This document shows, one piece after another, positions 1 to 11,867 of a stretch of 64,000 nucleotides of DNA (position 1 is its first letter; the number at the start of each line of letters is the position of its first letter). The DNA comes from Beroe ovata (Eukaryota; Ctenophora; Nuda; Beroida; Beroidae). The stretch covers positions 169,405 through 233,404 of the forward strand of contig CAMPET010000009.1 in assembly GCA_946803715.1 (NCBI GenBank), in the 5' to 3' direction. Both the position numbers and the translations under genes were made by a program. The notes under the pieces were generated by a model, which saw only the letters and a list, made by a program, of their open reading frames with translations, was not told the origin of the DNA and did no database searches.

Positions 1-197
1 TTCACTGTTTCATGTTCCATATTCACTGTTCCATGTTCCAACTTCCATGTTCACTGTTCATGTTCCATGTTCACTGTTCACTGTTCAATGTTCAGGTTCC
101 ATGTTCACTGTTCATGTTCACTGTTCATGTTCCATGTTCACTGTTCCATGTTCCATGTTCACTGTTCATTTTCCATGTTCACTGTTCCATGTTGAGC
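1..197. repeat. Imperfect minisatellite of a tgttc/catgttcac unit
   Basis: The first about 200 bases are built from degenerate copies of catgttcactgttc, running in from outside the window. Short open frames here are low-complexity artefacts. The VWA gene's first visible exon starts 200 bases further on, so this array probably lies in an upstream intron of that gene. Confidence 0.9.
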
Positions 198-397
198 TGA
201 TCCATGTATTGGGTTGTTCACTCGTGTGTCTTGGTACTCCCAGCCATCAAAATCTCAACTCGGGATTATGCTAAAATTTCGTGACGCTGCTCTTTCCACC
301 TAACTGTTTCCTCTTGACTGTGAGGTTTTTGTCTATCGGTTGTCAACACCGTTGCAATGGCTACATCAAACTCAATATCATGCACTCCTCTTTTCAG

Positions 398-3300
398 ATT
401 CGTTCGGCCCTTTCACCTACCAAGACAGGCAGGAATTCCTCCGAAAGTTGGAATATCTACGACCAAACATAGGAGGTATTTCACAGGAGTTAACGTAGTT
501 CTTGATTTGATCTCAAGTGATGTTCTATTATAGATCGATTGACCAATCACCGAATGATTTGTAGAAAGGTGTTGAACGTATATGAAAAGCTCTCTTCATT
601 ATAGGAGATTGTGAAGAGATGACGTGTCACGGAATCTTGAAGGCTATCACCAATCAGAAATTTATGACGGTACGAAATAGCAGTTTAACTGAAGGAAATC
701 TTGTGGAAAGTGTTATCTGATCTGTTCTATTTATAGATCGTTGTCTCTAATTCAGGTGGGTAACTCGGTACTCTATGTGTTCACTGATGCTGCGAGTAAA
801 GACTGCGTGAGACAACACCCCAGCATATCCATGATGCTCCAATATTTTGTAAGATATACGCCGCCGCCTCCGCCCTTGCCGGCCTCCGAGTTCTATATCT
901 GCCCTACTGAGGGTCACACTCAATAAAACTTTCCGTCATTCGGTATATTTGCCCTAAAATATGAATATTTTTACGTTTCTTTTTCTGCCAATGATCGGTC
1001 CCCAGTATAATGTTGTGTGTAGCTGTTCTATTGATTTTGTCTCTCAGAAAGCACCTGCGTTTTTCTTCCTACTTGGAACCTGCAAACCTGAGCAGGCAGA
1101 TAACTACTACGTGTCTATCTCTGATAAATCAGGTGAGACCGTGACTGTGTGTGATATGGTTGTATACCTGTTTTACAGGTGTCCGCCAGTGGGGCAGTGA
1201 TAGTGATAAGGGGTTATCAGGGGGTGCCGATGGTGAATAGTTGTGAATTTTCTGTTTAATTTCAACCAATTAACCAATTAATTTTTTCACCATATTTCAC
1301 CATCGGTACCGCCCCGGTACCCCGTTATCAGGTGCTCGAAAGGAGTTCTGGAGGGTATGAGAAGTTTTATCAGGGGGTCAGAACTCAGAAGTAACCAGAG
1401 GGTTTAGTGTGATCTAAATCCCGACCTTTTCTCCAGGAGGTTTCACGCTGTTGATACAACAGAATGGCGTGTACAACATCACAGACACGATAAACGGTTA
1501 CTTTGACAAGCATTCTCTCATTATTGGAGAGGAAAATGACAATGATGTCCTGGGACAGGGTATAAAAAGGTGAGAAACACGATATTAGTGTTGGATTGGT
1601 GGAATATTTGCTAAAACTTGCTACAATATTTCAGTCCTCATCCTTTTTATTTCGATGTGTGCAAACATTCGAAATCATATACACAAAGAATTTTGACCCG
1701 CGGATAATTTCGAGAATATTCGTGTGAGGACGCTACCTTCTATCGGCATGACATCTCATAACTAGGATGGATCAGGAGGGTCACACGGAAAGATATAATT
1801 TGACCCTTCTGATCCACGTGGATCACAGAGTTCACCTTACTAGGTGACCCATCTGATCCACGTAGCGCTTCCCAGGGGTCAAGTTGGATCAGGAGGGTCA
1901 CCGAAAATCAACTTGACCCCAGAGAAGCGCACGTTGGTCGGGAGGGCCACAGAGATACAGCTCTGTGTGACTATCTCTGTTACATATCCAGCAGGAGGAG
2001 GAAACGTGAAACTGGGGATGAGGATTTGTCTGAGGGAGACTATGAGGAAAGGGGTTTCCTCATTGACACCAGTGTGGAGAGATTCACTGTCTATGTCACG
2101 GCAACGCCCATCTCTGTGCTGAGCCAGGTATATTGATATACCTGCTTAGCCAGGTATATTAATATGGGGAATGAGAGCATGGTAGAAATGGGGAGTGGTT
2201 ACAACTTTATTCGGTCACGTGACAATGATTGACCAATGGAAACATAGATACAACCAATGAAAACCGAGAAACGCTGTTCTCCAAAATAGGCCCTATCATA
2301 ATAACTCACCAACTGAGATTACGTATTCTCATATTATGTCGTAATCATAATTCTGTTACAAGCCTCCTGACTTGATATCCAGCTGTTGGATTCGAGCATC
2401 CAAGATAGCCTGTTTTAGGTGAAACTGGTCAAGCCCGTTGATGGAGATAAAGAACTATGCGGATATCTCATGGATGGTATGGAGAATATGGTAGAGAAGG
2501 TATCTAGAGCTGACGATGCCTTGGTGATCGATGTGTCGCCCCTCTCCTGCCAGTGTACAGGGACTTGGACACTGAAATATCCGGTACGCGACACACGGGG
2601 GAGAGGGGCCGGGAGTGGGGCCGGGAGTGGGGGGAGTGGTGGGGGGAGAGCTGGGGAATTTATGAGAGTTTAGAGACCAATCAATGGACGAATATTTGAA
2701 ATTTTGTTCCTTCCATGATCACTCTTCCATTGATTCTCGTCTTTTCCTTCTCTCAATTTTCTGGTTGCTATAACATGCTTCGTCTACGTTTTGTCATTAT
2801 ACAACCTCAGAAAGACGCGGACCAGTTTAACTTCCGGGTTCAGAGTTCTGGAACGTATCTGGTGGACTTTGAGGCGTACTTCGTGGACTCAGTCGAATCT
2901 GTGATGGATGTTGCTAATCATAGCCCTTGTCTAGGTAAATGTGTGGGTGAAAGTCTCTCTTTGAAATCCTCACAGCCAACTCACGGGTTCATAATATACC
3001 GATATACGGTAATCGCTAATAGTCTACACGAGTGTTATTTGAGTAGTGATGTCAGTGGTTCAATATCATGGTCAAGTCAGCCAATTGCTCTGACCTATGA
3101 CCTATCGCTACTGAGAGTCCATATTGTACGAACCAGGTTAAAAACCGCGTGTGCAATAATGCAGCATGCGTTGAGATCCCTAATCCCTGATGTTTCTCAT
3201 GATATCCTCCACTACTGTAGGTATTGAAGAGAACCTCGTCATCAAGCTCAACCAAGGGGAGAAAGTCAAGACAGATACTCTAATAGCTAAGGTACAATAT

Positions 3301-5103
3301 ACCGGCAACTAACTACTGATTGTCTGCTCGCATCTCGCACTCCAATTACTTTTGAATAAGACGCACAGTGATTAGGCTATCAACTTCTGTGACAGAGTGG
3401 TCTGTACGGAACCCCACGGTTTTGATTCCTTGTTTNGGTTCAGAGTTCTGGAACGTATCTGGTGGACTTCGAGGCGTACTTCGTGGACTCAGTCGAATCT
3501 GTGATGGACGTTGCTAATTATAGCCCTTGTCTAGGTAAATGTGTGGATGAGAGTCACACTGTGAAATCCTCACCGCCGCCTAGGATTTCCAACTCCAGAG
3601 TTCATATACCGATTTACAGTAATCGCCCATGTCGTCAATAGTCTGCACGAGTGTTATTTGAGTAGTGATGTCAGTGGTTCTATATCATGTCTGCGTATTG
3701 CTCTGACCTATCGCTACTTAGAGTACATTATACGACCCAGGTTAAAAACCGCGTGTGCAATAATGCAGCATGCGTTGAGATCCCTAATCCCTGACGTTTC
3801 CCATGATATTTCCCACTACTGTAGGTATTGAAGAGAATCTCGTTATCAAGCTTAACCAAGGGGAGAAAGTCAAGACAGATACTCTGATAGCCAAGGTACA
3901 ATTTAACGGCAATTGACTACTGATTGTCTGCTCGCATCTCGCACTCCAATTACCTTTGAATAAGACGCACAGTGATTAGGCTGTCAACTTCTGTGACAGA
4001 GTGGTCTGTACGGAACCCCACGGTTTTGATTCCTTGTTTAACATGCCGTACAGCTAGGATCTCCACCGTGTTCGCCAGGCTAGGCACATAACCACTCTGC
4101 CGTGCAGAACCCGCAGCGCACGTGCAGTAATATATATCAGATGTGTGATTCCTAATTTCACGATATAACGATAAAGCTGGCAGTAATATATACCAGATGT
4201 GTGATTCCTAATTTCACGATATAACGGTATAGCTGTTGTTCCCGTGCAGATAGTAAGCCGCTCTGGTAAGGTGGTGTACTGGCAGGGAGAACTGGAGAAA
4301 GACTCCCGGGGGAACAATGCCTTTGTGGTCCCACTTACCATCCCATCAGATATAGGTACAGTAATATCTCTCCTGTGATGATGCATGTGTTTAGCTGATG
4401 AGGGTAGCCGATAGGGTATGCGATTGCGAGTTTGACTTGACGGATTTGTTACCTATCTGTTCACTGTTTCTCGCGCGGCAAAGTTGTATGAACTTGAATT
4501 TGCGAGACTCCATCTGTCCTCATCCCCGCGCGCGCGCAGAGAAAAGTGGACACATGAAATCCGGCAAGTAGACAGACCTCCTCAACCCCCCTCCTCAACC
4601 CCCCACCCCAGGAAGAGACGGGTTCAAGGTGGTTCTCGAAGGAGATATTGTAGACGGGACCCGATTCCAGAGGTTCTCCACGAATATATTCTACCCAGCC
4701 AGTTCGTGTCTCAGAGTGATGTGGGTCGGCAACTACTACGCCCTCACCCCCAACAAAAAGTGAGTGATCGTATGAGTGCCAGATCGTATAATATGGACAA
4801 GCAATTCGAGCAAACGATTCTTGTTCAGTGAGATGCTGCTGATCATTGTTACAAACGGATCTAAGCCCAGTCCGATCAATTTGTTGATTTGTGTGTATAT
4901 CAATTCCAATGCCCCCCCAGGACGTTTATCAGGCTCAAAGTGACGAATAACAATGAGTTTGAGGAGGAGTATCTCCTGACTTGCTCCAACTCGATGAGTT
5001 ATCCACTGAATATTGGGGGACCAGCCGCTACCTACGACAGGCAGGGCCAACGGGTGAACAGGCCATACAGTAATCCAGGTTAGAATAAATCTTTCCTAAA
5101 TGA

Positions 5104-5171
<68 letters not shown>

Positions 5172-5541
5172 TTCTACTGGACGCGGGATTCTCGGCTGTC
5201 TACCTGGTGAACATAGCTGCTCCAAGCAGTAGTAAGATAGTCAAGGGTCGGACTGTACCGGTTACTTGCAAAGTCACAAGTGAGTTATAATACGAGCTAG
5301 TAGCAGTTCTATAATCCGTGTTTTTCTTCTTCTTCATTCTATGATTAATATTATTGATATTGTAGTTTTTGCCTTTTGGTTGGGTCAGTTAATATCGGAA
5401 GAAGTCTTCCATGAATCAGATCATACTTGATATAATATTTCTTATATTGAGCTAATTCTATGAAGTATTGCCTCTATTTCAGCGTCCACCGAGGAACTGA
5501 TTGATATCATCATGCTGACTGAGATGGAGAGAGGACTTTGA
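398..5541 (+). CDS. VWA-domain secreted protein, VWA7/hemicentin-like (5' end outside window)
   Basis: Fourteen phase-consistent exons: 398-475, 605-669, 756-848, 1048-1132, 1437-1569, 1992-2127, 2419-2583, 2811-2934, 3221-3291, 4250-4355, 4612-4759, 4921-5078, 5172-5279, 5483-5541 (stop TGA). About 508 residues are visible. The first exons give the second half of a VWA domain: GGDCEE, then VLYVFTDAASKD (an aspartate of the metal site) and FFFLLGTC. After this come a basic RRRKR stretch and several Ig-like beta domains, with signatures CTGTWTLKYP, FKVVLEGDIVDGTRFQRFS and LRLKV/IRLKVTNNN followed by a typical final beta domain (LLDAGFSAVYLV). This order matches the C-terminal half of VWA7/hemicentin-type extracellular proteins. 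The signal peptide and first metal-site residues would lie upstream. Exons 8 and 9 occur twice because of the 3437-4039 duplication; only one set should be counted. AATAAA lies about 300 bases after the stop. Family confidence is good; the exact orthologue is unknown. Confidence 0.8.
1769..1902. repeat. MITE-like hairpin element, copy 1
   Basis: Intronic repeat containing GGATCAGGAGGGTCAC at 1769-1784 and again at 1886, with inverted partners (tgacccttctgatccacgtg) between. It shares long blocks with the copy at 7329-7508, including 'gtggatcacagagttcacc' and 'cttgaccccagagaagcgc'. It lies in the intron between exons 5 and 6 of the VWA gene. Confidence 0.75.
2837..4039. repeat. Duplicated block joined by a single N (2837-3435 and 3437-4039)
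   Basis: The sequence after the N at 3436 restarts at the middle of VWA exon 8 and repeats it, the following intron and exon 9 (copies of exon 8 end at 2934 and 3534; exon 9 at 3221-3291 and 3825-3895). Copies differ by scattered substitutions and small indels, as alleles would. The first copy stops at the N exactly where the second continues with aacatgcc. This looks like two haplotypes placed in series, not a biological exon duplication. Confidence 0.85.
3995..4100. repeat. Short hairpin element, family with copy at 22.45 kb
   Basis: Bounded by gacagagtggt on the left and accactctg on the right (inverted). The interior is closely similar to 22450-22566, and a truncated allelic copy ends at the N at 3436. 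It lies in the VWA intron before exon 10. Confidence 0.7.
4125..4235. repeat. Two tandem copies of a 56-bp unit
   Basis: Units begin cagtaatatata and contain gtgtgattcctaatttcacg; they are 4125-4180 and 4181-4235 with a few substitutions. They lie just upstream of the VWA exon 10 acceptor. Confidence 0.85.
5106..5170. repeat. (TC)n(AC)n microsatellite
   Basis: A pure TC run followed by an AC run. It supplies the pyrimidine tract and the CACAG acceptor directly before VWA exon 13, so repeat length variation here could affect splicing. Confidence 0.95.
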
Positions 5542-5844
5542 TCACACCATACGGCACACAGGTTTGAGATTGCCATCATTTGTATGAGACTCATGGTTTT
5601 CGGTGAAGTGTCTCTCCAGAAAACTCTCTACAGATATAGGTTACGAGGGAAATTGTATATTATTGGGACGACCCCTGAGCAATCGATTGAGAAACTTCTT
5701 TTCTTGCGATACAATCACATAATTCTAAATGAATCGAGGAATAAGACACCTATTATTAATCATCAGACTACGTACATTTTACTCGATTAAAAATGTACAA
5801 ACGGTTACATTTAACTTTAAGATCTATCAGATTCTACATTACTC

Positions 5845-5850
5845 AATAAA
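5845..5850 (+). terminator. Candidate poly(A) signal of the VWA gene
   Basis: AATAAA about 300 bases after the TGA at 5539-5541. It is the first match seen downstream on this strand. Confidence 0.4.
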
Positions 5851-6161
5851 TAATCTTCGCTTATTTCACATAGATTTGGTGATTTATCGAGTTAAATCCG
5901 GGATGAAATTAACCGAATGAGACATGATCGAGATTGACTCACCAATGAATTGACTTTAAATGACACGAGTTTTTGCATTTCCGAAATTGAAAGCATGCGA
6001 TTATGTCATCAAACATAACAAATAGCCAGCTGATCATCGTAATGCAGATGACCGAGCTAGTTCCCATCTTTTCTATGATCATCTATATTATACTGCCTTG
6101 TTGGAGAAATGAAATGATATTACTGTGCGATGTTTACATCACATGGAGTGTCCACTGGCTA

Positions 6162-9100
6162 TCAACGGCAGGCTGATGGTTGTCTGGGCAGCTGCAGTTG
6201 GAAATCGTCGTAACCCACCAAGTCCCAACTTCCACCTATTCCTGGAGTAAAGGAAGGTTGAACCATGTAGGCCCTGGTGTCATGATGATCTATCCCATTT
6301 ATATCGTCGGTACGTGATATCATACCTTATTTGGGCATTAACCTTATTTGAGCATATTTACCTTATTTGGGCATAAGCCGTATTTGACATATTTACCTTA
6401 TTTGGGCATAAGCCTTATTTGACATATTTACCTTATTTGGACTCTCTTTGCAACGTTGCTCACAAGAGAGTCGACATAGCTCTGTCTCCGTTCATCCAGC
6501 TTATCAGGATCTGTGCGGAGGTACTTGCAGTTGCACATAGCTGCAAACTGTCTTAGCAGCTTCACCTGAATAGAGGTATACAAGTTGAAATTACCTATTA
6601 TTCGGTATTACCATAGGTACATAGGTAGTTAGAGTGTAGAGCAAGGAATCTAAATTATGGAGTTCCGCAGTGTAGTTTAAACACAGTAGTGTATACACAG
6701 TTTAATCTATAGATGTTTAGCTGATTCTCGCTCATCTACAATACAGCATAATATACAGCATAATATACAGTATACTATAGAGTATACTATAAAGTATACT
6801 ATACAGTATACTATACAGTACACTATACAGTATACTATACAGTATACCATACAGTATACTATACAATACAGCATAATATTAATATACCTCCTCAATAAAT
6901 CTGTTTTCATCTCCAGTTTGATGAATCATCTCCGCCAGGTTCTTCGTTCCGACCTTGTTTTCTCTGCTTTGATCCCTGCTCCTCCTCGGTACCCGAGTCT
7001 CCTTCCTAACCTTGTTTACCTTGTCAGAGATGTTCTTTGTTTTTGTTTCCAGCTGCATTTCTGAAATTGTAGTATAGTTCCACTGAAACCTCCAGTTATA
7101 GTAATTGTAGTGCTGAGTGTTCGTTCTAATGGTAATATGTACCAAAAAAATCTATAATTAAGGATCCCACAGTGTTGCCCGACCTATGATAGATTGAGTT
7201 CCCTGATACGTTGCTCTCTTCTTAGCAGATTCTGCCTTTGGAATTTTGTTCAGTGCATGACTGAACTCAATGTCCCCGGAAGACTTAACGTCTGACTTGA
7301 ACCTGAGATACTGGAAATCATGTATGGTGGATCAGGAGGGTCACACAGAATTTCATCTCAGAAAAATAGAATTTGACCCTTCTGATCGATACACGTGGAT
7401 CACAGAGTTCACCTCAGGTGACCCTCTTGATCCACGTGGCGCTTCTCTGGGGTCAAGTCGAAATTCGGTGACCCTCCTGATCCACCTTACGTGGATCAGG
7501 AGGGTCACTTGAATCCGATTTGATTCAGGAAACGTATTATGATTAAGTTTCTCACAGATTCACCATGAGGAATGAGCGAGGATGACTGCATCTGTGTCTT
7601 AACGCACCTTTTAGGGTTGACATTTTTCATGTACTTGGTCGTCAGTTGGTCTTCCTCATCCTCCATCACGAAATCTGGACTCATCAGCCCGTTCTGTATC
7701 GGTGAAAGAGCTACTGGCGAGTACAGAGCATCTCCTCTCTTCTCCCTCTCCCGCCAATTCGTGTGATACGGAGCCTGTGTTATTGTGTATTGGTAATGCA
7801 GAGAAGGAGAGCAATTGGTGATGATCAATGATCAATTATGTTGGAATTATCAAGATACTTCTCAAGATACTATCGATAGTACTATCCTTAATAGGTATCG
7901 GCTGCATAATTCCAGAAGACGAAAGATCACAAAACACGAAACAAAGCTGCTATCATAAGCTTTACATGAATTTTCAGCTGACTGATCCCGGGATATAACT
8001 GTTTGCTAAATACCTTTTTTCGGACAGGTTCAGCTTCAAGATTGATGGAGCTTGACATATCCACTGACTGAAGTTATTGACATGTCGTGGTTCTTGACGG
8101 ATATTATACAAACAGACAGGAAATGAAGTGAGGAAATGAAGTGAGGAAATGAAGTGAGGAAATGAAGTGAGGAAATGAAGTGAGGAAATGAAGTGAGGGG
8201 GTAGTCTGGATTAGGGCTTTACACCCGACAGTCGACACTAGAGACCCTTTACTACTTTATTGAGTTCATGAGTTTATAGTGACTTTACTAGCGTTGCTTG
8301 TTTCGTGTCACTTGAATTACAAAAAGAATTGTCAAGAAAGAGACAGATTTTGCTTTTCGACTAAAAGCAAAGTTGGTTTCATGAAGTTAATAAAAGACAC
8401 GATGATATGTTATCTCTCAAATTATGGCTGAGCTGTTCATGGTACTCACACTTTTCTTCACGGACGTTACATCGGATATTCGATCGGGGATGTCTATGGT
8501 TGGCTTATTGGCGGACTTCTTGTTATTGTTGCTATCCTCGTCATCCGGTAACTCCTCACTGCACAGAGCTTATAATTGAGGAGTCATTATATAATTAACA
8601 TAATTGAGGAGTTGCATTAACCATGATGACTCAAGATCATATGCATTCAATCTTAATCATGATTGTAATTGTATAGGTATACAACTAGAGGAAAACACTA
8701 AAAAACATCATGTTTATATCAGTTGTATATCACATTTACCATGACGTAAAGTTATTCTCTGTTACCAAGACTTTCCGCTGTTCAGCCATTCGTCGGGGTG
8801 AGATGTTGTTACCAGCTGTCAGACCGATGGGTTGACTGACACATCTTCTGAACCGGGCTGGTGTCGCGGTGTTGCTGTCATTGATTTCACTGTCATCACG
8901 TGATGCCGCTGAGAAATATGAAATGATATGAGCACTGAGCAGTTCACGTATTGGTAAATTGGCTCATTCACGGTGAAAATGCTTAGATCCTGCTTGAAAT
9001 CCAAGTTGGATCTATTGCAAATGATAGGGGTTTATATAATGTTCTATTTATAGATCCACTCTATGTTGAATCAATGGAATCATATTGATCCGTAGAGAGT

Positions 9101-11867
9101 ACCATGGCAAGCGATGAACTGATCAGAACTTACTCAAACTTCCGTTTAGGTTTGGTAATGTTGGTGTTTTGGATGATTGAAGTACACCCGGAGCTTCAAG
9201 AGCTTGATTTCGTCTGAATTTCGTTTTGAATTGTACTGGCTTGTAAATTTCTGGTTCCTCCTCCTTCTTAGGTTCTGGTGGGTCATTGTTCATACCTGCA
9301 GTAGAGAACGTTCATATCTATGTGATTTAAAATGATACTGTAATACCTTCATAGGCTCTCATCTTCTAAATAAGTAAATAGATTCACATGAGCATATAAT
9401 ATGATAATTTTTCTTGTAGCAACTCGTACATATACCTTGAATGAACGATTGCCATTGTGGGTGTTTATCAGCATCAATGAGCAAGGACATTCTGTTAAGT
9501 TCCTCCATGAGATTTGTCATGCTCTCTGTTTTTTGTCTCTCTGCCATAGTTGAGGAATCTACCCGTTCGGTCTCCTTCTGACCCTGGGAGTGATGACATC
9601 TCTATAATATAGTCAATAGTCATGCGTGTCGTCACGAATAGTGAGGACAAGTTACTCGTGACGTCATGGGTGACCTGACGCGTGACGTCACGACTATAGT
9701 TGGGGTCTAAGGGAGAAGAATCTCTCGCTTCCTAAGGGAGATCAAGGAGAAATAACGATTTGATTCAATCAACCAAAGCTGATAAAGTAGCTGAAGCATT
9801 CAGAAGACTGACCTGATTTGCTGTATCTTTCCTCTCTTTGTTTTCATTGGTCACTGATTCGTCCCCTGACTCATCTGATTCACTCTGTTAAAAGTAAGAA
9901 ATTCTTAGTAAAATCGAACAATGAAATTAGTCAAAGTCACATCTAAGGTAACCGTACTAGGTGCCACAGGTTTTGGAGAAGTCAATTTGCACTTGTATAA
10001 TTTTTTTAAATAGCCCATTCTTCAGCAATACCTCGAATTTGGAGAAAAGCATAGTGAGCCGCTTATTTTCCTTGACTTTCCTGACTCTCTCAACGAACAG
10101 ATCAAGCTCTCTTGCTTCCAGTGAATACCTCTTCAGCTCTGAAAAAGATATCGATTTCGTACAACATATCATCACTTTCAATAGCTGCTGCCTACGCTCT
10201 ACATCAGTAGGCAGATATAGAAATCAACGAGGAATAATCTGCATATGTTACCAATGTGTCTCATGTTTTCTAATGTTGCTTTCTGTTGAGCGATTTCCTT
10301 TCTAGCCGTGTTCTTGATGACACGACGACGTTTGTTTAGAACACTCATCTCTTTGATACTCTTCCTGGGTCTTCTACGATCTCGTACCATTACCTGTTGG
10401 GAGCTGGAACTATCAGTCTGCTCATTGGGCAGGGATGCTCATTGGGCAAGCTGATGCTCATTTGGCAAGGATGCTCATTGGGCAAGCTGATGCTCATTGG
10501 GCAAGCTGATGCTCATTGGGCAAGGATTTAGGTCAAGCCAGAGTGGAGGTTAATGATGGTCAGGTGGGAATATGATATGATGCGTGTAACACCATGATGA
10601 TGCGTCTAACACCATGATGACTCATGAATAGGCAAAATCTAAAAGTCCCTCCTTGGGGGTCGTGGAAGTGTTTCACTGGTCATCAAACGGTCTAAGTGAC
10701 ATGAAAAAGTGACATAACGAAAAAAGTTAGAGATGAACAGATTTATTGTACCCCTTACCTTCCATGGCTATTATAGTGTCTTTTGGAATCAAGGATGGAT
10801 GTTGATCAGCTGTATATTGTACGTGTTGGTCGAAATATCACAAAAAATAACTAACTGCGTCGCATGGAAGTGCAAAATGGAATAATAAGCTACTAGATCT
10901 ACCGACACTAATTGGTTGTCTAACTTCAAACGATATATCATTTGTTAATCTCTTATTAAACTTTAAAATAGTTTTACAACTCCAAACGAGTCCTTGATCA
11001 TATGAAAGTTGTTTAAGTCTCGTGCTTATCATGAATCGTTTCGCTATATAGCTGTGAAAACACAAGCGGCTCTGATAAATATTTTTTTCAAAACCATCGC
11101 ACATGAGGAAGTGCAGCGCGTGTTTCACTGTATATGAGCTCGTGCAATGACGATACTTGTTGCAGTATATCACGGTACTGACTCCCACACGCTGGTGAGC
11201 GAGTGTTTTAACTATAGTGAGATAGAGAACTAGTGAGATAGAGAGAGCTAGTGCAGTGTGTTTTAACTTCTCTATCTCTTGGATCGAGTTTGGGCAGAGC
11301 TGTGCTTGCTCAACGTGACCTCTCATGTGAAATCATATCTGGTGATAGAACCAAGTTGGGTGCTTATAGTGATTAAAATATGACGTCTTCCTTATATGTG
11401 GAAAAAACTTTGTCGAATAGTTAGGTGAACTGGTTGGAAACAGTACAGTCACAATATGTTGGTGCTGTCTTTAAAAGGTCATTCATCAGCAGTAATCTCA
11501 TGGCAGAGAGTTCAAATAGATTATTTAAACATATCTAACGTCTTATTGAGCTAAAGTAATATTTTCATAAGGAATAGTTATTTGAATGATCCTTTGTTGG
11601 ACCATGATAAGCGGTGGCTGTTAAACTTCAGACCTACATAATCCGGAACCGCCCATGTGTCCTTTATAATATTGAGAATATATGTTCTAGAATAGAGCTA
11701 TATTTATACAGAGTAAATATAAGATAGTTATAAACAATTACCGCCTGATTAGAATTGACGAGTCCCTCCTGCTCCTTGAGTTTTCTGTCAAGCTTTGCTT
11801 TTCTCCTCTTCTTCTGCTCATCCTCAATGTCCTTCTCCTTGGTAGATGCATCCGGTATCTCCAACAT
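6162..11867 (-). CDS. Unrecognised 562-residue charged, coiled-coil-like protein, 13 exons
   Basis: Exons, 5' to 3' on the minus strand: 11867-11742, 10393-10252, 10138-10032, 9884-9813, 9583-9436, 9295-9134, 8908-8766, 8554-8450, 8067-8014, 7774-7564, 7060-6888, 6565-6432, 6273-6162. Every junction keeps one open frame. The weakest is the acceptor at 8554, which uses GAG instead of CAG. The start is taken as the first in-frame ATG (MLEIPDAST); an acceptor at 11880 would make this exon internal. The N-terminal about 125 residues are helical and basic (EDEQKKRRKAKLDRKLKEQE; VRDRRRPRKS). An acidic serine stretch follows (SESDESGDESV), then a long low-complexity middle, a second basic region (RKETRVPRRSRDQSRENK) and a compact C-terminus (LLRQFAAMCNCKYLRTDP...SWDLVGYDDFQLQ). 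I see no signal peptide or membrane segment. A cytoskeletal, ciliary or nuclear scaffold role is possible but only inferred. Confidence 0.65.
6330..6440. repeat. Tandem repeat of ttatttgggcata / accttatttg
   Basis: About five degenerate units of accttatttgggcata, in the last intron of the minus-strand 13-exon gene and touching its penultimate exon's donor. Confidence 0.8.
6735..6880. repeat. Low-complexity tatacagtatac array
   Basis: Degenerate copies of atacagtatact; palindromic and AT-rich. It explains the short repetitive open frames in this intron. Confidence 0.9.
7329..7508. repeat. MITE-like hairpin element, copy 2
   Basis: GGATCAGGAGGGTCAC at 7329-7344 and its exact inverse GTGACCCTCCTGATCC at 7468-7483 are terminal inverted repeats. 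A further direct copy starts at 7493. The interior carries the same blocks as the copy at 1769. The element lies in the intron between exons 10 and 11 of the minus-strand gene. Confidence 0.8.
8118..8197. repeat. 13-bp minisatellite aggaaatgaagtg, about 6 copies
   Basis: Nearly perfect tandem copies of aggaaatgaagtg in an intron of the 13-exon gene. Confidence 0.95.
10420..10527. repeat. About 20-bp tandem repeat gctcattgggcaag(ctgat)
   Basis: Five units of gctcattgggcaag with variable ctgat or gat linkers, immediately upstream of exon 2 of the minus-strand gene. Confidence 0.9.

Noticed and set aside
12-274. Open frames over the first 270 bases
   Set aside because: They translate a degenerate minisatellite (repeated Met-Phe-His-Val-Pro-Cys-like peptides) in two frames at once.
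10838-11326. 162-codon minus-strand frame at 10.8-11.3 kb
   Set aside because: No domain or splice-phase link to the surrounding 13-exon gene, and it lies wholly within its first intron.
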